Positions 25,001 through 27,361 of a stretch of 27,361 nucleotides of DNA are shown in pieces (the stretch's first letter is position 1; each line of letters starts with the position of its first letter). The notes under the pieces are model-generated. The model was not told where the DNA came from, made no database searches, and saw only the letters and a program-made list of their open reading frames with translations. The DNA is from Strongylocentrotus pallidus (lineage: Eukaryota; Echinodermata; Echinoidea; Camarodonta; Strongylocentrotidae), in assembly GCA_030265145.1 (NCBI GenBank), contig JARBES010000131.1:29255499-29282859 (forward strand), read 5' to 3'. The position numbers and the translations under genes were made by a program.

Positions 25001-27186
25001 ACACATGAATTATGAAGATATTGGAGGGAAAATGAGAAAGCTGAGTATAATGAACATCATGGGTCATCTTATTATCTGTGAGTCATTTTTCATCATTTGC
25101 TGAGTCTCTCAGACTTGAGATGAACACCTATTAAACTATTACAATGTATTCTTTGGCAGGTTCTATTTCAAGAAGTAGGGGTGAACTTACCGGTATCCTG
25201 CTGATACTCTCTGGAGGGACCGTTCCTGATTTTTGGTGACAGGAGAATACTGTGTCAATTCTTGTACTTGCTGTGGGGTGGTCTACTTTGAAAGGAGAAT
25301 TTACCTGTAAAGGAGAAAAGATATATAGCAGGTTAAAGTCAGGTACATATCTGTAACAGATTATTCATCATGAATTCATTGAATTTCAACTTTTTTTTAA
25401 TTACGTAAAGTATCAGTGAAATGTAACACACTCTAGTCTCCTATAAGTTTGTAATCTCTCACTTTTCATTCTTTATATGGCATAAACTGCAGTAGTCAAC
25501 AAGATTTGATACAAAAAAGGTAAGTTCTCAAACTAAAACTGTTTCAGTTGGTAATTAACGATGATAATATATAATATCGGGGTATTTTCATCAAAATATC
25601 CACACTAAAGACAAAACACCTGATTTCAATGTATTAGTCATATAATGATAGCAGTTCCTAGATCTCTGATATATAAAATAAATTCAGTTTAATTAAGCTC
25701 TCAGTATTAAACACTTCCCTTCATAGAAATATTAATCTTCACAAAAAAGAGAAAAATCCCCCTAAAAATAAATCTTTTCTACCACAAGAGATTATTTTCT
25801 TACCGGAGCAAGGTTATGTAGCTCGATCCACTTCTCTGCTGTTGATCCAATAGCTACATCACCAAAGGACACCACGCTCTCAATGTTGAGGTTCTCCATG
25901 GCTCTGGGATGCCTACCAGCCTGAGCGACTAGCAAGTGAGGCAGCTTGCCTGAGGGATAGATTGACACAGACATAGAAATGGTGCATAATTTTGACTATG
26001 ACTAATAACGATTATTGCCTATCATACGAGCCTAAAAGACAATTCAGTTAACACCTCTTAAAGCTTAATCATTTCTGAAGTGAAAAGATTAACTCAATGA
26101 TTGATTTTCTTGACAAAAAAGTGGAATGTACTGCTGAATGATGAAAATTATTGTTTTAAATAAGTTAATATAACTTACGTTTTTTTCACTTTATACATTG
26201 ATCTCATAGTGTAAAACAGGAAATACTCATACTTTTAAGCTTTAAGCATGAGTTGTCAAAACAAAATTCTACTGTCGTGGTGAATATTTTAATGAAAAGG
26301 AATGTACATGTATGATATAAATTTCTGCTTATAAAGTGCATAAGATATGCACTTTAAAACCATCCCTATTAATTGCAACAATAATTTACATATTTTTAGT
26401 TCCTTCCATCTCACATGAAAATACCAAGACTATGATGCCTTGATGATGAACACTCACCTATTCCTTCCAATTTGAGCATCTTCTTACAAGTCAGGGAATC
26501 TGACCCATAATGCACTTCAGCCACCGTCTCATAGACGACAGCAGAGGTGGGTTTGAAGGTCGCTGTGATGGTGCATTTTGACTTGGGTTCCAGAGTGCCT
26601 GTCGATGGCTCCAACACGAAAGGTAAGCTCACGGACCAAGCAAACTTTGTTACTAGCTCACTGTGGGGTGAAAAATGAAAAAGGAAGGAATATGAAAGGC
26701 AAATTTAAAGTACATAATCTTATGCTATAGTATTGTAAAATTAATTGAATGCTCCCAAACTATGAGGTTAGTACAAGGAGTGTCATCAACTCGAGACTTG
26801 AAAGAAATTATTATCATATTTCTTCTTACATGAAAATAATAAAGAAGAGCAGAAATTTAAACAGATTAATTTAAGTAGAGTGTTGATCTCAATAATTTTA
26901 CAGACTAGGATATACTGTCACTTTTTTATGTGATATATCTGCTTTCATCAATATGAATTTGGATTTTATCGTCTCAATCAGTAAAATCTACAGTGACTAA
27001 AATGTTATCATTATCATTATCATGTTTCTAACCCTCATTATCTCAACTACTATACCTTGTGTTTGAGAGCTCAAATGTGAGTTTGGTGAAGTCCTTTGTG
27101 GCACACATGCCAAAGTTAAGTTGGCTGGGAAGAGAGAGTTCATGCTTCGGAAGCACAGCTTGCATAGGTACCTGAAATACTCCATC
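153..27186 (-). CDS. CFAP65: CFAP65 (CCDC108), internal part, 23 exon types
   Basis: The gene-level span runs from the most upstream to the most downstream exon visible. The spliced exons (e1 at 27056-27186 down to e23 at 153-341) read open without a stop and with matching phases for 1164 residues. Stretches such as VYPTLQITDARCYGSAAGIS, LLDFNFSASPVGAEPCIVHL and EDRRYVHFPSNKH agree with what I remember of vertebrate CFAP65. Repeated ASH/MSP-like Ig folds are visible (FGNV...LNITNH...FRVTFKP; LNFGLLNLGDSATRTL). CFAP65 is a protein of the motile cilium and sperm flagellum; algal FAP65 is placed in the central apparatus, human mutations cause malformed sperm flagella, and the chicken Rose-comb rearrangement disrupts the gene. 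The N-terminal and C-terminal exons lie outside the window. Exons e7-e23 occur twice, on either side of an assembly gap. Another ASH-repeat ciliary protein is the main alternative. Confidence 0.87.
503..540 (+). repeat. Poly-T/CT run in intron, copy A only
   Basis: T runs separated by single C (TTTTTTTTTTCTTTTCTTT). Copy B has a short normal intron sequence at the matching place near 12395, so the run is an expansion private to copy A. Confidence 0.85.
805..963 (-). CDS. CFAP65: CFAP65 exon e22, copy A
   Basis: Acceptor TTGCTTTAG, donor GTAAGTTG. 53 codons in phase 0, same protein as 12671-12829 (MRIMDNKLFTVEPSKGSLMP to RGREVL). The plus-strand open frame across it is a shadow. Confidence 0.93.
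1607..1691 (-). CDS. CFAP65: CFAP65 exon e21, copy A
   Basis: Acceptor CTTTGTAG, donor GTATGTCA. AYLFPTDLQLEMEYWAETGE then FDHDELHE; too short to appear as a long open frame but fixed by phase on both sides. Joins MRIMDNKLF of e22. Confidence 0.92.
2185..2382 (-). CDS. CFAP65: CFAP65 exon e20, copy A
   Basis: Acceptor CCAATTAG, donor GTATGACC. LNSCLDSDPSPVELIFSRVT, RRKAVVLTQALLDFNFSASP, VHLMLENTGTVSADW. The start is set by the codon phase shared with e19: the codon split over the junction reads Asn. Confidence 0.93.
2737..3139 (-). CDS. CFAP65: CFAP65 exon e19, copy A, with charged Lys/Glu insert
   Basis: 403 bases, acceptor CTTTTTCCAG, donor GTAAGTAAG. Same plan as copy B: a conserved block (DVLPARSRRVIRATIRPERR; FSIGYRLLTPSIPNLERMQK), a Lys/Glu-rich insert of about 30 residues, then VLVPVSETMHQLCEMTAVGV and YPTLQITDARCYGSAAGIS. 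The insert shows as a purine-rich run on the coding strand at about 2900-2995. The insert is probably a flexible surface loop; that is inference from composition alone. Confidence 0.93.
3609..3774 (-). CDS. CFAP65: CFAP65 exon e18, copy A
   Basis: Acceptor GTGTTTAG, donor GTAGGTATC, a weaker donor than in copy B. CEEPVVDLSDVVVNTAVSRD to AAETDDL plus one base. Protein same as copy B. Confidence 0.91.
4062..4120 (+). repeat. (ATT)n - T-run - G-run compound tract, copy A
   Basis: About eleven ATT units, then a run of T, then GGGTGGGGGGGG. On the gene strand this is C-run, A-run, (AAT)n. The matching place in copy B (16086-16131) has the same order with other lengths. Confidence 0.92.
4258..4324 (-). 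CDS. CFAP65: CFAP65 exon e17, copy A
   Basis: Acceptor GTATGCAG, donor GTAAGATA. DLTRRKAFLLRVLGEGSIGR then IK, ending in phase 0. One silent base difference from 16275-16341. Confidence 0.9.
4663..4748 (-). CDS. CFAP65: CFAP65 exon e16, copy A
   Basis: Acceptor TGCCTTCAG, donor GTAAGTAAG. SHVWTFTPSEEVKYVVKPSM to INHIG, ending with two bases of a glycine codon. E where copy B has D. Confidence 0.9.
5291..5413. mobile_element. Short fold-back element (MITE-like), copy A
   Basis: The left end GTGTTTCACAAAACCGTCAT and the reverse complement of the right end GTTTCACGAAAACGTCATAA share an inverted repeat of about 30 bases that includes CGTCATAAGTACAAGTT. About 123 bases in total, no coding capacity. 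The same element is at 17325-17448, so it was there before the two copies diverged. No target duplication is clear. Confidence 0.72.
5434..5604 (-). CDS. CFAP65: CFAP65 exon e15, copy A
   Basis: Acceptor CATTTTGCAG, donor GTACAGTT. 57 codons in phase 0, GVLYFKSTCIGTSSQRSYKV to ILPNETQ. A short fold-back element (5291-5413) lies 20 bases beyond its donor in this copy, and at the matching place in copy B. Confidence 0.92.
6204..6399 (-). CDS. CFAP65: CFAP65 exon e14, copy A
   Basis: Acceptor GTATAACAG, donor GTATGTAAA. TFKVKPSSGLLRDKHQLFVF to PRVLLDTE, ending in phase 0. The open frame runs on past the donor, but the next exon joins at LLDTE. The downstream side is the empty site of the copy-B retroposon. 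Confidence 0.92.
6938..7041 (-). CDS. CFAP65: CFAP65 exon e13, copy A
   Basis: Acceptor ATCATTAG, donor GTAAGTAA. VFPAVDVGDSIYKTMLLSNA then HYTIPDDPSG. This copy shows the ancestral, empty donor region of the site that carries a transposon in copy B. Confidence 0.91.
7128..7310. other. Copy-A-specific intron segment with a DR1 motif
   Basis: About 180 bases between homologous flanks are missing at the matching place in copy B (about 19660-19678). Ends are approximate and no terminal repeats were seen. It holds AGGTCAAAGGTCA. Confidence 0.55.
7186..7198 (+). promoter_or_regulatory. Perfect DR1 nuclear-receptor-like motif
   Basis: AGGTCAAAGGTCA matches the DR1 consensus (two AGGTCA half sites, one spacer) bound by RXR, HNF4 and COUP-TF type receptors. 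It is followed by TTGACCCCT, which gives a third, inverted half site. It sits in an intron and is absent from copy B; function is unproven. Confidence 0.35.
7317..7603 (+). mobile_element. tRNA-derived SINE with (AATTG)n tail, copy A
   Basis: Pol III A-box-like TAGCTCAGTGG at 7331-7341 and B-box-like GGTTCAAATC at 7375-7384, spaced as in a tRNA. An AT-rich body follows, then TGTTGGAAATTAAATAAACA and about four AATTG units at 7581-7603. It is not a tRNA gene: the sequence between the boxes does not form tRNA arms. The tail part is missing in copy B. Confidence 0.72.
7753..7890 (-). CDS. CFAP65: CFAP65 exon e12, copy A
   Basis: 46 codons in phase 0, SMRDYRLVQDETFSPPWCLT to LDTKKL. Acceptor TTCTCACAG, donor GTTAGTC. 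Same protein as copy B. An apparent run-on of the open frame beyond both ends is intron. Confidence 0.92.
8143..8196 (-). CDS. CFAP65: CFAP65 exon e11, copy A
   Basis: 18 codons in phase 0 (NAPNQFFGTELEGYACYK). Acceptor ATTTCTAG, donor GTAAGACA. The intron before it (8197-9010) carries a copy-specific insertion at 8515-8993. Confidence 0.9.
8515..8993. mobile_element. Probable non-autonomous DNA element, copy A only
   Basis: Copy B has no matching sequence between the shared flanks CCTACCCAG and GGAGAACTCC. The two ends share, in inverted orientation, CTAGAAACAC followed about 20 bases later by AAAACAC(A/G)GTT. The body is richer in unique sequence than the intron and holds repeated AGAATCATGAT (8758 and 8815). 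A short open frame at 8485-8742 on the minus strand has no recognisable domain. Exact ends and target duplication are unclear. Confidence 0.6.
9011..9229 (-). CDS. CFAP65: CFAP65 exon e10, copy A
   Basis: Acceptor TCTCTACAG, donor GTAAGTG. 73 codons in phase 0; protein identical to the copy at 21190-21408, so all ten base differences are silent, a clear sign of purifying selection on this ASH/MSP-type repeat. Confidence 0.94.
9852..10010 (-). CDS. CFAP65: CFAP65 exon e9, copy A
   Basis: Acceptor TGTTTCTAG, donor GTAAGTTTG. 53 codons in phase 0, with DCNNCLTHPSAEAVEDLVQS and TPLPAMKEYFDDGRHGEYT. Continues in frame to QPVHVTIDTT of e10. Confidence 0.91.
10497..10784 (+). mobile_element. tRNA-derived SINE with (ATT)n tail, copy A only
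   Basis: A-box-like TGGTCGAGTGG (10510-10520) and B-box-like GGTTCCGAGTCC (10554-10565), then a GC-richer body (CTTTGGCAAGACATT, AATGGGTACCTGGCAGGA, GAGCGCTGTAATGGCAGCC) and ATT units at 10771-10784. The body looks like that of a widespread sea urchin SINE, from memory and unproven. Copy B lacks it. Confidence 0.8.
10805..10933 (-). CDS. CFAP65: CFAP65 exon e8, copy A
   Basis: Acceptor TTATTACAG, donor GTAAAAT. 43 codons in phase 0, DPLFIDIIGTCHTELCKP to FSVFPPE. The intron downstream holds a tRNA-derived SINE (10497-10784) whose tail ends about 20 bases from this exon's donor. Confidence 0.92.
11423..11572 (-). CDS. CFAP65: CFAP65 exon e7, copy A
   Basis: Same borders as the copy at 23625-23774: acceptor TTACTTACAG, donor GTTAGTT, 50 codons in phase 0. 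Reads TLIVTFTPSHPINHYRRVTC. It is the most upstream exon present in contig A; e6 is not found in the 492 bases that remain before the gap, although in copy B it lies only 262 bases away. Confidence 0.92.
11573..12064 (-). other. Unfinished intron upstream of e7 in contig A
   Basis: Bases to 11750 match copy B; the remaining 314 bases to the gap do not match the intron or exon e6 there. It contains a CT-rich run at 11821-11915. Either copy A has an insertion of more than 300 bp here, or this is the junction of a duplication. Confidence 0.7.
11821..11915 (+). repeat. Pyrimidine-rich (CT)n low-complexity run
   Basis: About 95 bases of nearly pure C and T on the plus strand (CTCTCTCTTTCTCTTTCTC and similar), with few breaks. 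It is 150 bases from the end of contig A and lies in the part without a match in copy B. Such runs often stop short-read assembly. Confidence 0.9.
12065..12164. other. Assembly gap of 100 N
   Basis: Exactly 100 undetermined bases, the usual placeholder for a scaffold gap of unknown size. The right edge cuts e23 of copy B in mid-exon. The left edge lies in an intron of copy A. The true distance and even the order of the flanking contigs are not proven by the sequence. Confidence 0.99.
12165..12238 (-). CDS. CFAP65: CFAP65 exon e23, copy B, cut by the gap
   Basis: Only the first 74 bases of e23 are present before the N run: LNFTGVTVNEDRRYVHFPSN then KHMF. Acceptor GACATCTTTCAG. These 74 bases are identical to copy A. 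The missing part can be seen in copy A only; the break is a sequencing gap and not a biological truncation. Confidence 0.93.
12671..12829 (-). CDS. CFAP65: CFAP65 exon e22, copy B
   Basis: Acceptor GCTTTAG, donor GTAAGTTG. 53 codons in phase 0: MRIMDNKLFTVEPSKGSLMP, GQCQTVTMTYCHEFAGTDRL, PVLFKIMRGREVL. A complete half of an ASH repeat. Eight base differences from copy A in 159, all silent. Window residues 1049-1101. Confidence 0.93.
13456..13540 (-). CDS. CFAP65: CFAP65 exon e21, copy B
   Basis: Acceptor TTCTTTGAAG, donor GTATGATAT. One base completes Trp; ends in phase 0. AYLFPTDLQLEMEYWAETGE then FDHDELHE. Four silent base differences from copy A in 85. Window residues 1020-1048. Confidence 0.92.
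14020..14217 (-). CDS. CFAP65: CFAP65 exon e20, copy B
   Basis: Acceptor CAATTAG, donor GTATGTT. Begins with one base (Asn codon shared with e19), ends with TG of a Trp codon. LNSCLDSDPSPVELIFSRVT, ALLDFNFSASPVGAEPCIVH, then MLENTGTVNADW. The phrase LLDFNFxAxPxxAEPxxVxL is shared with vertebrate CFAP65 as I remember it. One residue differs from copy A (N against S). Window residues 954-1020. Confidence 0.93.
14573..14975 (-). CDS. CFAP65: CFAP65 exon e19, copy B, with charged Lys/Glu insert
   Basis: The largest exon, 403 bases; acceptor TGTTTCCAG, donor GTAAGTAAG. LTLDRTRDVLPARSRHVIRA, GYTFSIGYRLLTPSIPNLER, then about 30 residues of almost only K, E, D, S and G, and back to VYPTLQITDARCYGSAAGIS and LWSLLSLD. 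The YPTL...GSA.GIS...LW.L.SLD part is the strongest CFAP65-like block in the window. About six residues differ from copy A (H/R, S/R, T/M, M/T, T/E, D/E), most of them in or next to the charged insert. Window residues 820-954. Confidence 0.93.
15130..15295 (+). repeat. 92-bp tandem duplication inside an intron, copy B
   Basis: A unit starting ATTCGTATTTCA at 15130 starts again at 15222, and each continues with ATTCAATCAAT and AAGTACC(A/G)ATATATGTA to ATCTAATGT. Copy A has one unit (about 3289-3360). The two units already differ at several places, so the duplication is not very recent. Confidence 0.8.
15527..15692 (-). CDS. CFAP65: CFAP65 exon e18, copy B
   Basis: Acceptor TTGTTTAG, donor GTAAGTATC. 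Starts in phase 0, ends with one base. CEEPVVDLSDVVVNTAVSRD, then IVLHNNSNCSLHYELSVEQ, then an acidic end YAEEAAETDDL. Same protein as copy A. The donor (GTAAGT) is a better consensus match than that of copy A (GTAGGT). Window residues 765-820. Confidence 0.91.
16086..16131 (+). repeat. (ATT)n - T-run - G-run compound tract, copy B
   Basis: Fewer ATT units, a longer T run and nine G. Same position in the e17-e18 intron as 4062-4120. Exact homopolymer lengths in an assembly are unreliable. Confidence 0.92.
16275..16341 (-). CDS. CFAP65: CFAP65 exon e17, copy B
   Basis: Acceptor GATTGCAG, donor GTAAGAAA. One base completes a glycine; ends in phase 0. DLTRRKAFLLRVLGEGSIGR then IK. The only change against copy A is one silent base. 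The LRVLGEGSIGRI strand fits the end of one repeat just before the next begins in e18. Window residues 742-764. Confidence 0.9.
16692..16777 (-). CDS. CFAP65: CFAP65 exon e16, copy B
   Basis: Acceptor TCCTTCAG, donor GTAAGTAAG. Starts in phase 0, ends with two bases of a glycine codon. SHVWTFTPSDEVKYVVKPSM to EDINHIG. WTFTP is the closing motif of the repeat begun in e15. One residue differs from copy A (D against E). Window residues 714-742. Confidence 0.9.
17325..17448. mobile_element. Short fold-back element (MITE-like), copy B
   Basis: Counterpart of 5291-5413. The left arm GTGTTTCACGAAACCGTCAT is intact; the right arm has changed more than in copy A. It lies about 20 bases from the donor of e15. 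Confidence 0.7.
17469..17639 (-). CDS. CFAP65: CFAP65 exon e15, copy B
   Basis: Acceptor TTTTGCAG, donor GTACAGT. 57 codons in phase 0: GVLYFKSTCIGTSSQRSYKV, then RIALKYQWKVPHHQ and ITGIILPNETQ. An ASH-like repeat start (LYFKSTCIGTSSQRSYKVKN). Copy B differs from A only by silent changes. Window residues 657-713. Confidence 0.92.
18279..18446 (+). mobile_element. Short retroposon (LINE/SINE 3' end), copy B only
   Basis: Flanked by a perfect 9-bp direct repeat AATGTACAT (18270-18278 and 18447-18455), present once in copy A as AATTTACAT. It ends in TTTGTTGGAAATGAAAATG and GAAAT units, as non-LTR retroposons with a short-unit tail do. About 168 bases, AT-rich, non-coding. The family is not identified. 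It touches the donor region of e14. Confidence 0.75.
18458..18653 (-). CDS. CFAP65: CFAP65 exon e14, copy B
   Basis: One base completes a glycine from e13; ends in phase 0. TFKVKPSSGLLRDKHQLFVF, then cysteine-containing FSCRLNDSD, to PRVLLDTE. Protein identical to copy A in the parts I compared. Its donor GTATGTACATT lies inside a 9-bp target-site duplication made by a retroposon (18279-18446), so the splice site survived the insertion. Window residues 591-656. Confidence 0.92.
19147..19470. mobile_element. MITE with about 45-bp TIRs, copy B only
   Basis: The left end AGGCCTGTCTCATCAGCTCG and the reverse complement of the right end AGGCCTGTCTTCATCAGCTT match for about 45 bases, on through GAGTTTGCCAAATAACC and GCTATTTT. 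The interior has further copies of GCGGGTTATTTGG and an inverted pair CCTGCTATTT/AAATAGCAGG. Copy A shows the empty site near 6925-6935. A target duplication is not obvious. 324 bases, non-coding. Confidence 0.85.
19483..19586 (-). CDS. CFAP65: CFAP65 exon e13, copy B
   Basis: Starts in phase 0, ends with two bases of a glycine codon. VFPAVDVGDSIYKTMLLSNA then TPIHFSIPDDPSG. Two residues differ from copy A (FS against YT). Its donor GTGAGTAAC sits 12 bases from the end of a transposon at 19147-19470 that copy A lacks; copy A has GTAAGTAAT here. Window residues 557-591. Confidence 0.91.
19679..19830 (+). mobile_element. tRNA-derived SINE head, copy B (shortened)
   Basis: Same SINE as 7317-7603: TAGCTCGGTGG at 19693-19703 and GGTTCAATTC at 19738-19747. 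The 3' part with the pentamer tail is absent, so either it was deleted here or copy A gained a second insertion. Confidence 0.65.
19943..20080 (-). CDS. CFAP65: CFAP65 exon e12, copy B
   Basis: Acceptor CTTCTCACAG, donor GTTAGTC. 46 codons in phase 0, SMRDYRLVQDETFSPPWC to RYTLDTKKL. TFSPPWCLTVAAVGQTF ends one repeat and PRYTLDTKKLVFPAV leads into the next. Protein identical to copy A. Window residues 511-556. Confidence 0.92.
20140..20350. other. Copy-B-specific intron segment of unknown origin
   Basis: About 200 bases between homologous flanks that are missing in copy A (about 7930-7965). It contains CGGTGACCATTGGTCC and CTGTCAGTGACC but no clear terminal repeats or tail. It could be an insertion in B or a deletion in A. 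Confidence 0.5.
20547..20600 (-). CDS. CFAP65: CFAP65 exon e11, copy B
   Basis: The smallest exon, 18 codons in phase 0: NAPNQFFGTELEGYACYK. Acceptor TAATTTTCAG, donor GTAAGAA. Protein identical to copy A. It follows FRVTFKP of e10, so it gives the strand that closes that repeat. Window residues 493-510. Confidence 0.9.
20902..21150. mobile_element. MITE with TIRs and ATTTC target duplication, copy B only
   Basis: The left end GAGGGGTCATTGACACAGAG and the reverse complement of the right end CAAGGGTTCAGTGACACAAA form imperfect inverted repeats of about 26 bases, both running into AGACGTAA. ATTTC occurs at 20897-20901 and 21151-21155, fitting a 5-bp target duplication. Copy A has a single ATTTC (8495-8499) at the empty site. 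249 bases, no coding capacity. Confidence 0.8.
21190..21408 (-). CDS. CFAP65: CFAP65 exon e10, copy B
   Basis: Acceptor TCTCTCCAG, donor GTAAGTG. 73 codons in phase 0, QPVHVTIDTTHVDFGNV to KMTSFRVTFKP. One nearly complete MSP/ASH-type repeat: VDFGNVQDLRRPLQKTLNIT, then ITVTWMGDENHIYSISP and the FRVTFKP motif. Protein identical to copy A despite 10 base changes. Window residues 420-492. Confidence 0.94.
21481..21611. mobile_element. Short MITE with GGGCCC ends, copy B only
   Basis: The left end GGGCCCGTCTTATAAAGA and the reverse complement of the right end GGGCCCTGTCTTACAAAGA are inverted repeats. The inside holds three copies of an ATCAATCGCAA motif, two direct and one inverted. Copy A has the empty site ACCAGAAAT near 9302-9310. 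131 bases, nearly able to fold on itself. Confidence 0.82.
22180..22338 (-). CDS. CFAP65: CFAP65 exon e9, copy B
   Basis: Acceptor TGTTTCTAG, donor GTAAGTT. 53 codons in phase 0, HLNEMVKDGKLTLDCNNC to DGRHGEYT. A linker-like segment with a cysteine pair (DCNNC) between ASH-like repeats. One residue differs from copy A (P against A in TPLP(P/A)MKEY). Window residues 367-419. Confidence 0.91.
22872..22985 (+). mobile_element. Retroposon 3' end with (AAATC)n(CAA)n tail, copy B only
   Basis: In the same intron in which copy A has its SINE. It ends in TATTGCTGTTGGTAAATAAA and then AAATC units (22953-22973) and CAA units. The pre-tail TGTTGG(A/T)AAT is like those at 18279-18446 and 7317-7603. The left end is not clear. 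Confidence 0.6.
23005..23133 (-). CDS. CFAP65: CFAP65 exon e8, copy B
   Basis: Acceptor CATGACAG, donor GTAAAA. 43 codons in phase 0, DPLFIDMIGTCHTELCKP to GGFSVFPPE. One residue differs from copy A (M against I in FID(M/I)IG); about half a dozen other base changes are silent. Window residues 324-366. Confidence 0.92.
23625..23774 (-). CDS. CFAP65: CFAP65 exon e7, copy B
   Basis: Acceptor CACTTACAG, donor GTTAGTT. Phase 0 at both ends, 50 codons, FMIDGQQSVFELSV to RRVSCLVQNQ. It has the core of the third ASH-like repeat (TLVVTFTPSHPINHYRRV). It differs from copy A at two residues: V for I in TL(V/I)VTF and S for T in RRV(S/T)C. Window residues 274-323. Confidence 0.92.
24037..24152 (-). CDS. 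CFAP65: CFAP65 exon e6 (last single-copy exon)
   Basis: Acceptor GATTCTTCAG, donor GTAGGTA. Two bases complete a glycine from e5; ends in phase 0 with AAYYQ. It starts a third ASH-like repeat: PVVTLGSEVLNFGLLNLG followed by SATRTLDIVNQSDV. No copy of this exon is seen in contig A, which stops in the intron that follows it in transcription. Window residues 235-273. Confidence 0.9.
24636..24744 (-). CDS. CFAP65: CFAP65 exon e5
   Basis: Acceptor TTCCACAG, donor GTAAGA. Starts in phase 0 with VSFTPNTVNEESVDYLHIQA and ends with HGRCK plus one base. It closes the second ASH-like repeat (IGKVSKTIVKLHGRCKG). The exon starts with the bases GTAAGC, which resemble a donor but are coding here, because e4 joins in frame. 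Window residues 199-235. Confidence 0.87.
25191..25304 (-). CDS. CFAP65: CFAP65 exon e4
   Basis: Acceptor CTTTACAG; donor GTAAGT. Phase 0 at both ends, 38 codons, VNSPFKVDHPTASTRID to PPESISRIP. It has the middle strands of the repeat begun in e3 and joins VSFTPNTV of e5, giving the expected rise into an F-x-P motif. Window residues 161-198. Confidence 0.87.
25804..25949 (-). CDS. CFAP65: CFAP65 exon e3
   Basis: Acceptor TCCCTCAG, donor GTAAGA. Two bases complete a glycine from e2; it ends in phase 0. It reads KLPHLLVAQAGRHP, then opens a second ASH-like repeat at ESVVSFGDVAIGSTAEKWIE and ends with LHNLAP. The pattern F-G-D-V-x-I-G-S is the usual start of an ASH repeat. Window residues 112-160. 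Confidence 0.88.
26458..26660 (-). CDS. CFAP65: CFAP65 exon e2
   Basis: Acceptor CCCCACAG, donor GTGAGTG. It begins with one base that completes a serine codon from e1 and ends with one base of a glycine codon. It continues the ASH domain: VLEPSTGTLEP, then CTITATFKPTSAVVYETVAE and a closing strand MLKLEGIG. The TATFKP motif before a YETVAEV strand is typical of ASH/HYDIN repeats. Window residues 44-112. Confidence 0.88.
27056..27186 (-). CDS. CFAP65: CFAP65 exon e1 (first exon in window)
   Basis: Bounded by an acceptor ending TTCTTCAG and a donor starting GTATAG. It starts in phase 0 and ends with two bases of a codon. It reads DGVFQVPMQAVLPKHELS to FTKLTFELSNTS and contains the start of an ASH-like fold (LNFGMCATKDFTKLTFEL). 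A longer open frame across the same bases, starting at a methionine codon near 27185, is in the wrong frame: only the frame given here continues into e2. Window residues 1-44. Confidence 0.85.
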
Positions 27187-27361
27187 CTGAAGAACAAAAA
27201 AATACATATATATAGTACAGGATCCATTAATCTAGTAAAATTAAACTTTCCTATGATGCTATACTTAAACTAGATGGAACTTCAACTGCGCGCAGTCGAA
27301 AATGATGCCTCCGTCATAGAGCAATTTTACAAACCAAAACAGAAGAAATTTTTCAAATTCA

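Larger units (their letters stand above)
12239..27055 (-). other. Introns of copy B and of the single-copy part, general
   Basis: Introns longer than 300 bases with nothing recognisable except small indels: 12239-12670, 12830-13455, 13541-14019, 14218-14572, 16342-16691, 23134-23624, 24153-24635, 24745-25190, 25305-25803, 25950-26457 and 26661-27055. The last five are single-copy. Introns with insertions or repeats are described separately. Bases 27187-27361 are the start of the next intron upstream, with no exon seen. Confidence 0.85.

Noticed and set aside
26997-27227. Minus-strand open frame of 76 codons as a separate small protein
   Set aside because: The true exon e1 uses another frame across the same bases, which joins e2 in phase; the longer frame is a shadow.
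27286-27295. CTGCGCGCAG palindrome as a possible transposon end
   Set aside because: Only one side would be inside the window and no partner repeat was found.
1-27361. CRISPR array, operon or bacterial-type system
   Set aside because: No regularly spaced repeats; spliced exons, SINEs and intron structure show that this is animal nuclear DNA.

Overview
This is eukaryotic DNA, most likely from a sea urchin or another echinoderm. The evidence is AT-rich introns of about 250-830 bp between small GT-AG exons, tRNA-derived SINEs, many short inverted-repeat transposons, and two strongly diverged versions of one locus. The species assignment is inference; no marker here fixes it.

The window lies inside one host gene on the minus strand, so transcription runs from right to left. 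I identify it as CFAP65 (CCDC108), a large axonemal protein built of ASH/MSP-type Ig-like repeats. Neither end of the gene is present. Twenty-three different internal exons can be defined by splice sites and exactly matching codon phases. They encode 1164 residues: e1-e6 (27186 to 24037) occur once, and e7-e23 (891 residues) occur twice.

Layout. Contig A is 1-12064, a run of exactly 100 N fills 12065-12164, and contig B is 12165-27361. Contig B begins in the middle of e23 and carries e23 (partial) up to e7, then e6-e1. Contig A carries e23-e7 again and ends in the intron upstream of e7. Positions 268-11750 match 12165-23939 in order and orientation. Sampled exons differ at about 4-5% of bases, nearly all silent; I count about 14 amino-acid differences in about 850 residues. 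Introns differ more and carry different transposon insertions. The simplest reading is that contigs A and B are the overlapping ends of two haplotypes that were not merged, which gives a false tandem duplication. A real in-frame duplication is not excluded.

The introns act as a record of recent transposition. Copy B alone has inverted-repeat elements at 19147-19470, 20902-21150 and 21481-21611 and a retroposon at 18279-18446 whose target-site duplication rebuilt a splice donor. Copy A alone has a tRNA-derived SINE at 10497-10784, an insertion at 8515-8993 and a segment with a perfect DR1 motif at 7186-7198. No second protein gene, RNA gene, promoter or CRISPR array is supported. The most interesting material is the two-haplotype structure and the copy-specific mobile insertions near splice sites; I found no undescribed multi-gene system.
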